Under the pieces are notes generated by a model, which had not been told where the DNA came from, did no database searches, and was given only the letters and a program-made list of their open reading frames with translations. Shown here piece by piece: positions 46,879-55,216 of a DNA stretch of 64,000 bases. This DNA is from RBC074 sp964470555 (GTDB taxonomy: Bacteria; Acidobacteriota; Blastocatellia; RBC074). The stretch lies in the NCBI GenBank assembly GCA_964470555.1, contig CAYYDG010000013.1:1-64000 (forward strand). Reading direction: 5' to 3'. How positions within the stretch are numbered: the stretch's first letter is position 1; each line of letters opens with the position of its first letter. The position numbers were made by a program, and so were the translations under genes.

Positions 46879-47793
46879 ATGCCCAACGCAATTTCTGTCC
46901 GCAATGTCAGCAAAAATTATGGAGATTTTGTTGCCGTCAACAATCTTTCCCTGGAAGTCGAGCAAGGCAGCATCTTTGGATTGCTGGGGCCGAACGGCGC
47001 AGGCAAATCCACGACGATTCGCATGATCGTCAACATCACCATGCCCGACGCCGGAGAAATTCGGCTGTTCGATCAACCGATGAGCGACAAGTTGCAGGAA
47101 CGAGTCGGCTACTTGCCGGAAGATCGCGGTTTGTACAAAAAGATGAAGATTGGCGAACAACTCATCTTTTTTGCCGAACTGAAAGGCTTGTCGCGCGCTG
47201 AAGCTGAACGGCGCATTGATCGCTGGCTCGAACGAATCGAAATGACCAGTTGGAAGCAGAAAAAGTGGGAAGAATTGTCGAAAGGCATGCAGCAGAAGAT
47301 TCAATTCGTTTCGACCATTCTGCACGAACCGGAACTGGTCATTCTGGACGAACCGTTTTCAGGGCTTGATCCGGTCAGCGCCGGGTTGCTGAAAGAAATC
47401 GTTCAGGAATTGAAACAACAAAACCGGACGATCATTTTTTCGACGCACTTGATGGAACAGGCAGAAGAGTTGTGCGACGAAATCTGTTTGATAAACCACG
47501 GACAAAAAATCCTGGGCGGTTCGGTGCGCGCAATCAAACACAGTTTCGGTTGGCGTTACATTGCGATTGACGGGGACAATTTTGAATCGGCTTTGGCTTC
47601 GTATCCGGCAATCGGTCAGATCGAACGCCGCCGCGATTTCACCGAGGTCAGTTTGCAGGATCAGCACGATCCGCAAGCCCTGTTGCGGCACTTGTTGAAC
47701 AGCGGCGCGCAAATCAATCGCTTTGAACTTGTCGCGCCGTCGTTGAATGAAATCTTTATTGAAAGCGTGAAGCGCACAAATGGTGATCGGTGA
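46879..47793 (+). CDS. ABC transporter ATP-binding protein
   Basis: A 304-residue ABC ATPase. It has Walker A (GPNGAGKSTTIRM), signature (LSKGMQQKIQ), Walker B (LVILDEPFSGLDPVSAGLL) and the H-loop (IFSTHLMEQAEELC). The C-terminal ~80 residues fit the DUF4162 accessory domain seen in ABC-2 type ATPases (HSFGWRYIAIDGDNFESALA). No ABC-2 permease gene follows; the next gene is an unrelated protein. It may work with a permease encoded elsewhere. It is divergent from the EPS cluster, and its stop lies in a palindrome shared with the next gene's start. Confidence 0.92.
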   Translation: MPNAISVRNVSKNYGDFVAVNNLSLEVEQGSIFGLLGPNGAGKSTTIRMIVNITMPDAGEIRLFDQPMSDKLQERVGYLPEDRGLYKKMKIGEQLIFFAELKGLSRAEAERRIDRWLERIEMTSWKQKKWEELSKGMQQKIQFVSTILHEPELVILDEPFSGLDPVSAGLLKEIVQELKQQNRTIIFSTHLMEQAEELCDEICLINHGQKILGGSVRAIKHSFGWRYIAIDGDNFESALASYPAIGQIERRRDFTEVSLQDQHDPQALLRHLLNSGAQINRFELVAPSLNEIFIESVKRTNGDR

Positions 47794-47855
47794 TTGGTGG
47801 CTGGTTCAACGCCGGCCACCGCTCACCAACCACCAACCACCTACCACCGACCGAT
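47786..47855. repeat. palindrome spanning the ABC stop and next start
   Basis: ATCGGTGATTGGTGG (47786-47800) partly pairs with CCACCTACCACCGACCGAT (47837-47855), with repeated CCACCAACC words in the right half. It contains the ABC stop codon (47791-47793). Confidence 0.5.
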
Positions 47856-48417
47856 GAAGCGCCCAACCAAACAGCAACTGGTTCTGGAAATTTACGACCG
47901 CGAGGCTATGGGCGAAGTCACATCCCAGGAAATCGAAATCATCAACCGGGCCTTGATCGCCGAATATGGCGAAGGCGGAGCGATGGAACCAGCCGAAATC
48001 GCCAGCATCCTGCATCAGGAAGAATTGCCGATTCGATTCGATCAGATTTTCAGAATGGATTCGCCGACGGAGCAATACGAAAGTCTGGTTCGTGGGCTGA
48101 GTGGATATGGCGACTTCGGAGAAGCGGAAACGACTTTGCGGCGTATTGACGCGCTTTACAGGCAGTTTCAGCAGGCTGGCGATAAAACAGGAATGCGGTT
48201 TGTGCGTCAGGCAGCCTTGCGTTTGAAACAAGAAACCGCTGCGCTTTTGCAATCGCCCAAGTTGACCGAACCTCGTCGCGCAGAGATGGGGGAGATCAAT
48301 CAATGGACGACGGTTTGGTTGCAGACACCGGAGTTGTTTGTCCAGTGGCTTGAATTGCGAAAAGCGTCAGCGGGTTATAAAGCGTTGTTTCAGAATAAAA
48401 ATCCGGGACAAAAATGA
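47854..48417 (+). CDS. hypothetical helical protein
   Basis: A 187-residue protein whose first reasonable start is 47854; longer frames run through a palindrome. It appears largely alpha-helical (QQLVLEIYDREAMGEVTSQE, EIINRALIAEYGEGGAMEPA, RQAALRLKQETAALLQSPKL) without a signal peptide or membrane segment. No domain is recognised. It follows the ABC ATPase gene on the same strand 60 bp downstream, so it may be co-transcribed, although the intervening palindrome could separate them. Function unknown. Confidence 0.65.
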   Translation: MKRPTKQQLVLEIYDREAMGEVTSQEIEIINRALIAEYGEGGAMEPAEIASILHQEELPIRFDQIFRMDSPTEQYESLVRGLSGYGDFGEAETTLRRIDALYRQFQQAGDKTGMRFVRQAALRLKQETAALLQSPKLTEPRRAEMGEINQWTTVWLQTPELFVQWLELRKASAGYKALFQNKNPGQK

Positions 48418-48439
48418 TGACAAACCAGCCAGACAAATC

Positions 48440-48527
48440 GGGGCTAATAACAAGGAGCGGGCCATCAACGAGCCTGGTGCCGTAGTTCGCGAACGGCCCG
48501 CCCTGGCCCCTAGCTATTCTTTGCTAG
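48440..48527. ncRNA. candidate structured RNA or complex hairpin between convergent genes
   Basis: GGGGCTA (48440-48446) can pair with TGGCCCC (48504-48510); inside, GCGGGCC (48457-48463) pairs perfectly with GGCCCGC (48495-48501), next to the palindrome GTTCGCGAAC (48485-48494). A further hairpin CTAGC/GCTAG follows (48510-48527). The nested multi-stem arrangement suggests an RNA, but no known family is recognised, and it could be only a terminator region. Confidence 0.25.
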
Positions 48528-48651
48528 GCAACAGCATAACAGTCGCAATTCGTCGGTTCTTCCAATTTTTCTGCCTGTAAAATCAACAAACAGAGTGATT
48601 TTAATGTTGAGGCGTGATTTCGTCCGCCGAATTGGCCACAGTGTTTTCAGC

Positions 48652-49173
48652 TTACTGAAGTTTTTTTTGGACGATCAGGTTGGGTAAATCGGCTTTTTCA
48701 ATTGTGTAAATTAGTGAAAAGCCTTCGGACGGTATGGTAACGCGCGTCAACGCCAGCAACTTTTGGTGATGTTCCAGAACGTTTGGCGCAACCTGGCGTC
48801 CGAGGCGCGCCTGGTTATAAGCCAGACAGGTTTCCAGCGAAATGTCGAACACAATGGCTACTGCCGGAACTTGAGCGGATTGAGCCAGATTGAGCAACGG
48901 CTGGCGGTCGCGGAATTGCAGGTTTGTGGCATCAATCACGGTCAACTTTCGCCGTTGCAGACGCAACCACGCAATGTGGTGCAGCAATTCAAAGGCTTCG
49001 GTGTTGATGGTTTGATCGTTTTCGTCGTCGCAGATCAACGCCCGGCAACGGTCTGATGAAACGATTTCGGTCGGTTGAAAATGCCTGGAGGCGAAGGTGG
49101 ATTTTCCAGAGCCGGACGAGCCGATCAATAACACCAGCGAAGGAAAAGGGATTTCTAAAATCGGCGAATTCAT
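48652..49173 (-). CDS. P-loop kinase, polynucleotide-kinase-like (PNKP/AAA_33)
   Basis: A 173-residue P-loop protein. Walker A is LVLLIGSSGSGKSTFASRHF; the Asp-containing strand KLTVIDATNLQFRDRQPLL and the lid region with RLGRQVAPNVLEHHQKLL fit the kinase domain of the Pnkp/AAA_33 family (5' nucleic-acid or small-molecule kinase). There is no phosphatase or ligase domain, so it is a stand-alone kinase. Its start overlaps the stop of the 7TM-HD gene by 4 bp, indicating coupling. A biological target is not known. Confidence 0.8.
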   Translation of the reverse strand: MNSPILEIPFPSLVLLIGSSGSGKSTFASRHFQPTEIVSSDRCRALICDDENDQTINTEAFELLHHIAWLRLQRRKLTVIDATNLQFRDRQPLLNLAQSAQVPAVAIVFDISLETCLAYNQARLGRQVAPNVLEHHQKLLALTRVTIPSEGFSLIYTIEKADLPNLIVQKKLQ

Positions 49174-50957
49174 TTGGCAGTGGCGGCGCTGGAAATTTCA
49201 GGTTGGGGAAGAGTGGGCAATTCCTCTTTTTCTTCGGTTTTCTCGTTGGTCGGATTGAAACCCGGATAGCTGATGCGTTCGTGGTAAACATTGATCAGCG
49301 TGTTGATGAGCGTTTCGCGTATGACATTCAATTCGCGCATGGTGATGTCGCATTCGTCCAACTGGCCGTCTGCTACCACCGTATCCACGATCTTTTTGAC
49401 GATGGCGTTGATGTTTTCCGGCGTCTGTTCGTCCAGCGAACGAACGGAAGCTTCTGCTCCGTCGGCCAGCATCAAAATGACTGCTTCGCGGGTTTGCGGT
49501 TTGGGGCCGGGGTAACGGAAATCGTCCACATTGACTGTTTCGCCGCGCGCTTCGGCCTGGGATTTGGCTTTGTGATAGAAATACGCCAGCACGCGCGTGC
49601 CGTGATGTTGCGGGATGAAATCAATGATCTGCGAAGGCAGATTCGCTTCGCGCGCCATGGCGATGCCTTGTGTGACGTGGCTGGCGATGATGCGAGCGCT
49701 GGAAATCGGCGGGCGATTGTCGTGTGGATTCGGCCCGCCTTTTTGATTTTCGATGTACATATTCGGCGCGGACAATTTGCCTATGTCGTGATAGAGGCAG
49801 CCCGTGCGCGCCAGCAGCGCGTTGGCGCCGATGGCTTTGGCGGCGGCTTCGGCCAGTACGGCGACCATAAACGAATGGTGATTGGTTCCCGGAGTCCGAA
49901 TCGCCAGTTGTTGCAACAGCGGATTGTCTGCATTCGACAATTCCAGCAGTTTCATATCCGTCAAAATGTCGAAGGCCGATTCATAAACCGGAATCAGAAA
50001 ACTGGCTGTGCCTGCCGTCAAAATCGCTCCAACCAAAGCGGACAAAAATGCTCCCAGAATTCGTTGCCAGGTCACGTCCGCCTCGACAATGATGAGCGCC
50101 GCCAACGCCATCAACACGTTGGCGCAGCCGACCGCAAAACTGGCGATGATGACGGCGTTGCGCGTTCTGTAAAGTTGCAAGCTGTAAATTGCCGTTACCG
50201 AAGCGCCCAAAGCAAAGGCCGCAAACGTCATCCCGCCAGGAGCCGAATAACCGACCAGAATCGTGCCCATCAATGCTGCGACCAGCGCCAGTTGGCTGCC
50301 GACCAGCAGCGACAGCGCCAGCGCGCAGGCAGCAAACGGAATCGCAAATCCGAATTCCAGGGAAGTGCCAAACTGCATGGCTTCGGGACGCGCGCCCAAC
50401 ACGGAAGCTCCGAACATGCCCACTCGAACCAGCAGGGTTTGAATCATCAACGCCGAACTCGCCACCCAAAAGCCGGTGCGTGGTCCCAGCCGGGATGATT
50501 TGCTGTGGATGGCGGATTTGTACAGTGCAAAAAACATCAACCCAACCAGCGCCAGCAATCCGAGCAAGCGTTTCGGATTTCTGTGCGCAATCTGGTAATT
50601 GCGTATGGTTTCGATCAGCGGAAGTTTATCGGCGGTGATTGTCTCGCCTGCATGCAACAACACTGGACTGCGACTGATTTGCGCCAGTTCTGGAGCGCGA
50701 CGAGCTTCGAGCCGCGCGGCCAGGTCCGCCGGGACGATGATCGCGGAAATTGCGGTCTGGCCAACCTGATATTCGGGCACTACGGTCAACGGAAAATGCG
50801 AGGCGAAAAAGGCCGTCAATGTCGCAAAGGTAATTGTGGCAATGGCGAAGCGGTATTTCTGGGGAATGCGGCGATATTGAGTGGAAATCCATTGTGCCGC
50901 AGAGCGCGGAAAACGTTGCAGGCGTATCAACCAGACAAGTTGACTCTTCTTTTTCAT
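49170..50957 (-). CDS. 7TM-HD family phosphohydrolase (PgpH-like)
   Basis: A 595-residue membrane protein. It starts with a short cytoplasmic segment and a first helix (FAIATITFATLTAFFASHFP), a modest extracytoplasmic part, then a cluster of hydrophobic helices (LLGLLALVGLMFFALYKSAI, IPFAACALALSLLVGSQLAL, ALMALAALIIVEADV, FLSALVGAILTAGTASFLI), and a C-terminal HD domain with metal-binding HDIGK (His390, Asp391) and a later PQHHG. This 7TM-HD architecture is the PgpH type that degrades c-di-AMP; the extracytoplasmic sensory domain is short. It is upstream of and overlaps the kinase gene. Confidence 0.87.
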   Translation of the reverse strand: MKKKSQLVWLIRLQRFPRSAAQWISTQYRRIPQKYRFAIATITFATLTAFFASHFPLTVVPEYQVGQTAISAIIVPADLAARLEARRAPELAQISRSPVLLHAGETITADKLPLIETIRNYQIAHRNPKRLLGLLALVGLMFFALYKSAIHSKSSRLGPRTGFWVASSALMIQTLLVRVGMFGASVLGARPEAMQFGTSLEFGFAIPFAACALALSLLVGSQLALVAALMGTILVGYSAPGGMTFAAFALGASVTAIYSLQLYRTRNAVIIASFAVGCANVLMALAALIIVEADVTWQRILGAFLSALVGAILTAGTASFLIPVYESAFDILTDMKLLELSNADNPLLQQLAIRTPGTNHHSFMVAVLAEAAAKAIGANALLARTGCLYHDIGKLSAPNMYIENQKGGPNPHDNRPPISSARIIASHVTQGIAMAREANLPSQIIDFIPQHHGTRVLAYFYHKAKSQAEARGETVNVDDFRYPGPKPQTREAVILMLADGAEASVRSLDEQTPENINAIVKKIVDTVVADGQLDECDITMRELNVIRETLINTLINVYHERISYPGFNPTNEKTEEKEELPTLPQPEISSAATAK

Positions 50958-51275
50958 TGTCCTTTCGGCGCCGCGTTGGGAGTTTGAGAATCAGGCGCGT
51001 CTACGAAGGCGCGGATTATAGCACTGGCCTGTGAGAACAAAGCAAGGCCGAATCTGAGGATTCTTCCCGCCAGACAAAACAAATTGCCGACGCCACCAGG
51101 AGCTTCTTCGGAAGTTGAGCTTGTCATCGTCAGGGCTTTTGTTTAGACTGCGCGCCGTCATCAATCCCCAATATCATTTCGATACTGAAGGCTTTCGGAA
51201 TTGTTTCGGGAGCCTGCCGTTCCGGGTGTTCGACCCATCATTTCAACTCGTTACTTTTTCAAGGAGGATTCTGTT
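50958..51275. other. 318-bp divergent intergenic region
   Basis: It lies between the 7TM-HD gene (minus) and the LysM gene (plus), and should hold both promoters. AAGGAGG at 51261-51267 is the ribosome-binding site of the LysM gene. No other recognised feature. Confidence 0.55.
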
Positions 51276-51644
51276 ATGGCCAGTTTTGAAGAACTACAAG
51301 CAAAATATAAAGCGGTTTTGGACAAAGGCCACGAAGTGGGGCTGGCTGTCCAAAACGTCAACTTGGAAGGCGACAAGCTTTTGATCCGCGGCACGGTTCC
51401 GGCAGACCACGGAAAAAATGTGCTGTGGGACGTAATCAAAACCATTGACCCGAATGTTTCAGACGCCATCATTGACATCAATGTTCAGTCTGGAACTTCT
51501 TATACAGTGGTGGCTGGCGACACGCTGTCAAAGATCGCCAAAAGATTTTATGGCGACGCGGATCATTACCATGCCATCGCCAAAGCGAGCGGCATTTCCA
51601 ACCCCGATTTGATCAAGGTTGGACAAGTCATCACCCTGCCTTAA
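51276..51644 (+). CDS. BON/LysM protein, Kbp-like
   Basis: A 122-residue cytoplasmic protein. The strong AAGGAGG at 51261-51267 fixes the start at 51276 rather than the longer frame. The N-terminal BON-like domain is VGLAVQNVNLEGDKLLIRGT up to IDINVQSG (~20-75). The C-terminal LysM domain (SYTVVAGDTLSKIAKRFYGD, ~76-122) is canonical. The combination matches the K+-binding protein Kbp/YgaU (149 residues in E. coli), with a shorter N-terminus. Function in K+ sensing is inferred by homology. It ends 29 bp before a strong terminator. Confidence 0.88.
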   Translation: MASFEELQAKYKAVLDKGHEVGLAVQNVNLEGDKLLIRGTVPADHGKNVLWDVIKTIDPNVSDAIIDINVQSGTSYTVVAGDTLSKIAKRFYGDADHYHAIAKASGISNPDLIKVGQVITLP

Positions 51645-51673
51645 TCGGTGGTGACCATCAGATTGGCTAAAAC

Positions 51674-51717
51674 AAAACGCGCGCTGAGTCCGATTGAAGG
51701 AACCCAGCGCGCGTTTT
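51674..51717. terminator. bidirectional terminator
   Basis: AAAACGCGCGCTG (51674-51686) and CAGCGCGCGTTTT (51705-51717) form a 13-bp perfect stem. The plus-strand T-run (TTTTTT) and the minus-strand T-run (TTTTG) let it end both the LysM gene and the DHS-family gene. Confidence 0.9.
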
Positions 51718-51745
51718 TTATCGCAGTCTTTTGCAATTGCCGGAT

Positions 51746-52795
51746 TTACGGCATGGAGATGTTCAAATCCTTGCCAAAATTGAATTGAATCCGTTTGCGA
51801 GTTCGCATGGCTTTTGAAGCGGTTTGCGAAAGCGCCGTCACCAGCATCGGCATCGCAATCGTTGCATCGCAACGCACCGTGACGGCTCGGTTGTTTTTCG
51901 ACATTTTGCCGAAAGATTGCGCCTGGTCGAAATCGGCGCCGGAATAACCGCCGTAATCCGGGGAATCAGTCACCACCTGAACGGCGAACTTATGTCCGCG
52001 CGAAGTGTTGTGCAACATCGCCGCCGCAGTTTCGCTTTGCTGGATGAAGGTTTTCGGCGTTCCTCCGCCAAACAGCACCACACCGGTGGAACGCGATTTG
52101 GAAACAATCTGCGCCATTTCCACCACGTCCTGAATCACGTCGAACTGGAACTGGTTTTTCTTCTCGATGCGGCTCAAACCAATGGCCACACCAAAGGCGC
52201 TGTCGGTAATCGCCGGGCAGAAAATCGGCACGCGCGATTTGTAGGCTGAAGTCAGGATGCCGTCTTCGGTGGCGATTTCGCTCAGTTCGCGTCCCAACAG
52301 ATGCAGAAATTCCCGGGTCGAATACGGATGCGTATGGTCCAGTTCTTTGGCAAAGCCGCCGATCCATTCATAAGCTTCGCGGAATTCTTCTTCGGAAGCG
52401 AATGTGTCGTAAATGCGGTCCACGCGCTCTTCCATCAATTCGGAATCGCTGGCTTTCGGATCGCCGATGTAATGATGGCGGCCAAGCGTTTCGTGCAGGT
52501 CGTGAAAGATGTTTGCGCCCGTAGCCACCAGCACGTCAATACAGCGGTTTTTTATAAGGTATGCAACCAGCCGACGCATTCCTGCCGGAACCATAGCTCC
52601 GCTCAGCCCCATGAATACGACTGCGTTTTCCTGCAGCATCTGCAGCCAGACTTGATGCGCCAGCGCCAGATTCCGCCCTTGAAAAGAAATCTTTTCCATC
52701 TTGTCCAGCAAACCGGGAACGCTGCGATCACGATCAACCTGCAACGGATCGGTTGGCTTGGTCAGATACTTCGCGCCTTTGATTCTTCGGATCAT
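51746..52795 (-). CDS. deoxyhypusine-synthase-family (SpeY-like) protein
   Basis: A 349-residue NAD-dependent enzyme of the DHS family. Landmarks are VVFMGLSGAMVPAGMRRLVA near the N-terminus, DVLVATGANIFHDLHETLGR (NAD/substrate region), and QSFGKMSKNNRAVTVRCDAT with the candidate catalytic Lys297. Bacterial homologues are not known to modify a translation factor, and several act in polyamine synthesis (homospermidine synthases, SpeY). Arginine decarboxylase lies just upstream, same strand, 107-bp gap, so a polyamine role is likely; the exact substrate is not known. Confidence 0.82.
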   Translation of the reverse strand: MIRRIKGAKYLTKPTDPLQVDRDRSVPGLLDKMEKISFQGRNLALAHQVWLQMLQENAVVFMGLSGAMVPAGMRRLVAYLIKNRCIDVLVATGANIFHDLHETLGRHHYIGDPKASDSELMEERVDRIYDTFASEEEFREAYEWIGGFAKELDHTHPYSTREFLHLLGRELSEIATEDGILTSAYKSRVPIFCPAITDSAFGVAIGLSRIEKKNQFQFDVIQDVVEMAQIVSKSRSTGVVLFGGGTPKTFIQQSETAAAMLHNTSRGHKFAVQVVTDSPDYGGYSGADFDQAQSFGKMSKNNRAVTVRCDATIAMPMLVTALSQTASKAMRTRKRIQFNFGKDLNISMP

Positions 52796-52828
52796 TGTTT
52801 TTTTTCCAGTGTGGCTGACATTTTTGAA

Positions 52829-52900
52829 GTTTCCAGTTGTCAGCTTCCAGTTTCCAGAAAATCACACTCTGGAAACTGGCGACTGGAAACCGGAAACTGA
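52829..52900. repeat. palindrome of TTTCCAG words
   Basis: CCAGTTTCCAG (52847-52857) and CTGGAAACTGG (52869-52879) form an 11-bp perfect inverted repeat, with outer words AGTTTCCAG and CCGGAAACT on each side. It fills the gap between SpeA and the DHS-family gene. Confidence 0.75.
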
Positions 52901-52902
52901 CC

Positions 52903-54810
52903 TTAGTGCTGGCCGTTGGTGTCCAAATACGTGTACCCGTCAGAATGAGAGTCGTATTCGTCCATCAGATTGCCTGCGACTTCCTGTGTCAGCTTTCCTT
53001 TCTTGATCTGTCTGTCGAGCAAGGTACGAAACCCGCCCTGTAGAAATTCTTTTTCGTAATTGGCGTACGAGGCCATTTCGCCAACATTGGAACCGTTGAT
53101 AATCCGGCTAATGTGATATTCGCCGTCGCCGGAAATAATCACGTGGGCTTCGTTGGTTGTGCCGAAAAGATTATGGAAATTTCCCATCACCTCTTGATAA
53201 GCGCCGATCAACATCATACCCAGAAAATACGGCTCGTTGTTTTTCAAATCATGAACTTCCAGCACTTCTTTTACGTCGTGCAGGTCAACGAAACGATCAA
53301 CCACCCCATCCGAATCACAGGTGATGTCGCACAAGGTCGCCGTGTCGGTTGGGACTTCGTCCAGTTTGTGAATCGGGATGATCGGAAACAACTGATCAAT
53401 TCCCCAGTGATCGGGCAAGGAACGAAAGACCGAAAAATTGCAGAGATATTTGACCGACAGCAACTTTCTCAAATCGTCGAATTCTTCGGATTTGTTCTGA
53501 GTCTGTTTGGCGAAATTGTTCGCGCGGTCGCACACTTCCCAAAACAGAATTTCACCTTTCGCGCGGTCTTCCAAACTAATGAAGCCCAGATCGAAAAGCG
53601 TAAACAACTCTTCCTTGTGCTCCAGAGCGTCGTGGTAATACTCCAGGAAGTTTTTGGCATTCATCATTTTGTACAGGTCGTACAATTCTTTGATGACCTG
53701 GGCTTCATTGCCGGTCATCGTGACGTTGTGAATGCCCTGTACGGTTTCGATTTCGTCCACGATGTTCGTAATCAACATCGCGTGATAGGCCACCAACACT
53801 CGCCCTGATTCGGTAATCACATTCGGTTCGGGAACGTGTTCTTCTTCGCAAACGCTTTTAATCGTGTAAATCACGTCGTTGGCGAATTCCTGCAAGGTGT
53901 AATTGACCGACGATTCAAAACTGGTCTTGCTGCCGTCGTAATCCACGCCAGCGCCACCGCCGACGTTCAGATGGTCAACATCAATGCCCATCTTGCGAAT
54001 CTTGGCGTAGACGCGAGCCGCTTCCTTGACGCCGGCTTTGACACGCTTGATCTGCGTGATCTGCGAACCGATGTGAAAATGCAGCACGCGCAGCATGTCC
54101 AGCATTTCGGCGTCGCGCAGTTGCTTGATCGCCTGCAACAATTCGGTCGTCGTCAATCCGAACTTGGATTGTTCGCCGCCGGATTTTTCCCAGCGCCCGG
54201 AACCGCGCGTGTACAGTCTGACGCGCATGCCGACCATCGGGCGAATCCCTGTTTGACGGCTGCGTTCGATGACGCGCGGCAATTCGCTCAGCTTTTCAAT
54301 GACGATGACGACGTTTTTTCCTGCTTGAGTTCCGACGAAGGCCAGATCAATAAAATTATTGTCCTTGAAGCCATTGCAAATCAGCAGTGAATCCGATGAC
54401 TGTTCCAGGGCGATCGCGGCATACAATTCCGCTTTGCTACCAGCTTCCAGTCCGTAATTGTGCTTGGTGGCTTCTTCCAGGTAAGCCTCAATCACTTGCC
54501 GTCGCTGATTGACCTTGAGCGGGAAAACCGCCCGGTGCTCGCCTTTGTAATCGAACTCTTTCATCGCCGCTCGGAAGGACTGGTTCATCTTGCGAACCTG
54601 ACTGGCGAAGATTTGCGGGAATCGAAGAATGAACGGCAACTTAACGCGCCGGGCTAGTAGATCATCAACGATCTTTTTAACGTCAACGCTGCGGGATTCG
54701 CCTTCTGCAGGCCGGACGATCAAGTGTCCGCGCGAGTTGATTCCGAAATAACCGGCGCCCCAATTTTCGATGCCGTATGTCTGGGCAACCTCAGCGATGG
54801 CTGATTTCAT
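52903..54810 (-). CDS. speA: biosynthetic arginine decarboxylase
   Basis: A 635-residue PLP enzyme, typical in length for SpeA. The start MKSAIAEVAQTYGIENWGAG is followed by GYFGINSRGHLIVRP, then the PLP-lysine motif FPLKVNQ (Lys99), the barrel-domain motif HFHIGSQITQIKRVKAGVKE (His ~249), and a C-terminal domain ending SDGYTYLDTNGQH. The enzyme makes agmatine from arginine for polyamine synthesis. The DHS-family protein is just downstream, so the two may form an operon. No agmatinase or agmatine deiminase gene is visible in the window. Upstream is a 406-bp gap that may contain its promoter. Confidence 0.95.
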   Translation of the reverse strand: MKSAIAEVAQTYGIENWGAGYFGINSRGHLIVRPAEGESRSVDVKKIVDDLLARRVKLPFILRFPQIFASQVRKMNQSFRAAMKEFDYKGEHRAVFPLKVNQRRQVIEAYLEEATKHNYGLEAGSKAELYAAIALEQSSDSLLICNGFKDNNFIDLAFVGTQAGKNVVIVIEKLSELPRVIERSRQTGIRPMVGMRVRLYTRGSGRWEKSGGEQSKFGLTTTELLQAIKQLRDAEMLDMLRVLHFHIGSQITQIKRVKAGVKEAARVYAKIRKMGIDVDHLNVGGGAGVDYDGSKTSFESSVNYTLQEFANDVIYTIKSVCEEEHVPEPNVITESGRVLVAYHAMLITNIVDEIETVQGIHNVTMTGNEAQVIKELYDLYKMMNAKNFLEYYHDALEHKEELFTLFDLGFISLEDRAKGEILFWEVCDRANNFAKQTQNKSEEFDDLRKLLSVKYLCNFSVFRSLPDHWGIDQLFPIIPIHKLDEVPTDTATLCDITCDSDGVVDRFVDLHDVKEVLEVHDLKNNEPYFLGMMLIGAYQEVMGNFHNLFGTTNEAHVIISGDGEYHISRIINGSNVGEMASYANYEKEFLQGGFRTLLDRQIKKGKLTQEVAGNLMDEYDSHSDGYTYLDTNGQH

Positions 54811-55216
54811 TTCTGACCGTTCGTAGACCTCCCTGTAGTAGATTGAAAAAAGAAGTCTTCGCCGGACTCAGTTCCGCCGTCAGGGCACACCGCCACGCTG
54901 GTTATCAGCCAAGAGAAAAGAATCAAAAGGCCTTTTTCCAAGTCTAACTTGATGCGGATTCAGTAGTTGTCTAGCGAGAGCCGGAATGTAGCAGATAGGT
55001 CTCCCGGCTGTCAAAAACTATTTTCTGGCGCTTTACAAGGCATCAAACCAGACTTGTAAATCATAATTTCGCCCCTTCCATAAAACTACAGGAGTCAACG
55101 TCGGCGTAGGAAATCTGCAATAAACAGTGTAGTTGCGCTTGCCTGACAGCGAAGCTTCAAGCAGTATTTCGCCTGCACACGTTCCCCTAAAAATTTCCTT
55201 TATTTTAACGACCCCG
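54811..55216. other. 406-bp divergent intergenic region
   Basis: It lies between speA (minus) and the SirB1-like gene (plus). It has a short inverted sequence AGCCGG/CCGGCT near 54980-55010 but no recognised riboswitch, RNA or promoter motif. Frames running through it on either strand have no convincing coding signal. Confidence 0.5.
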
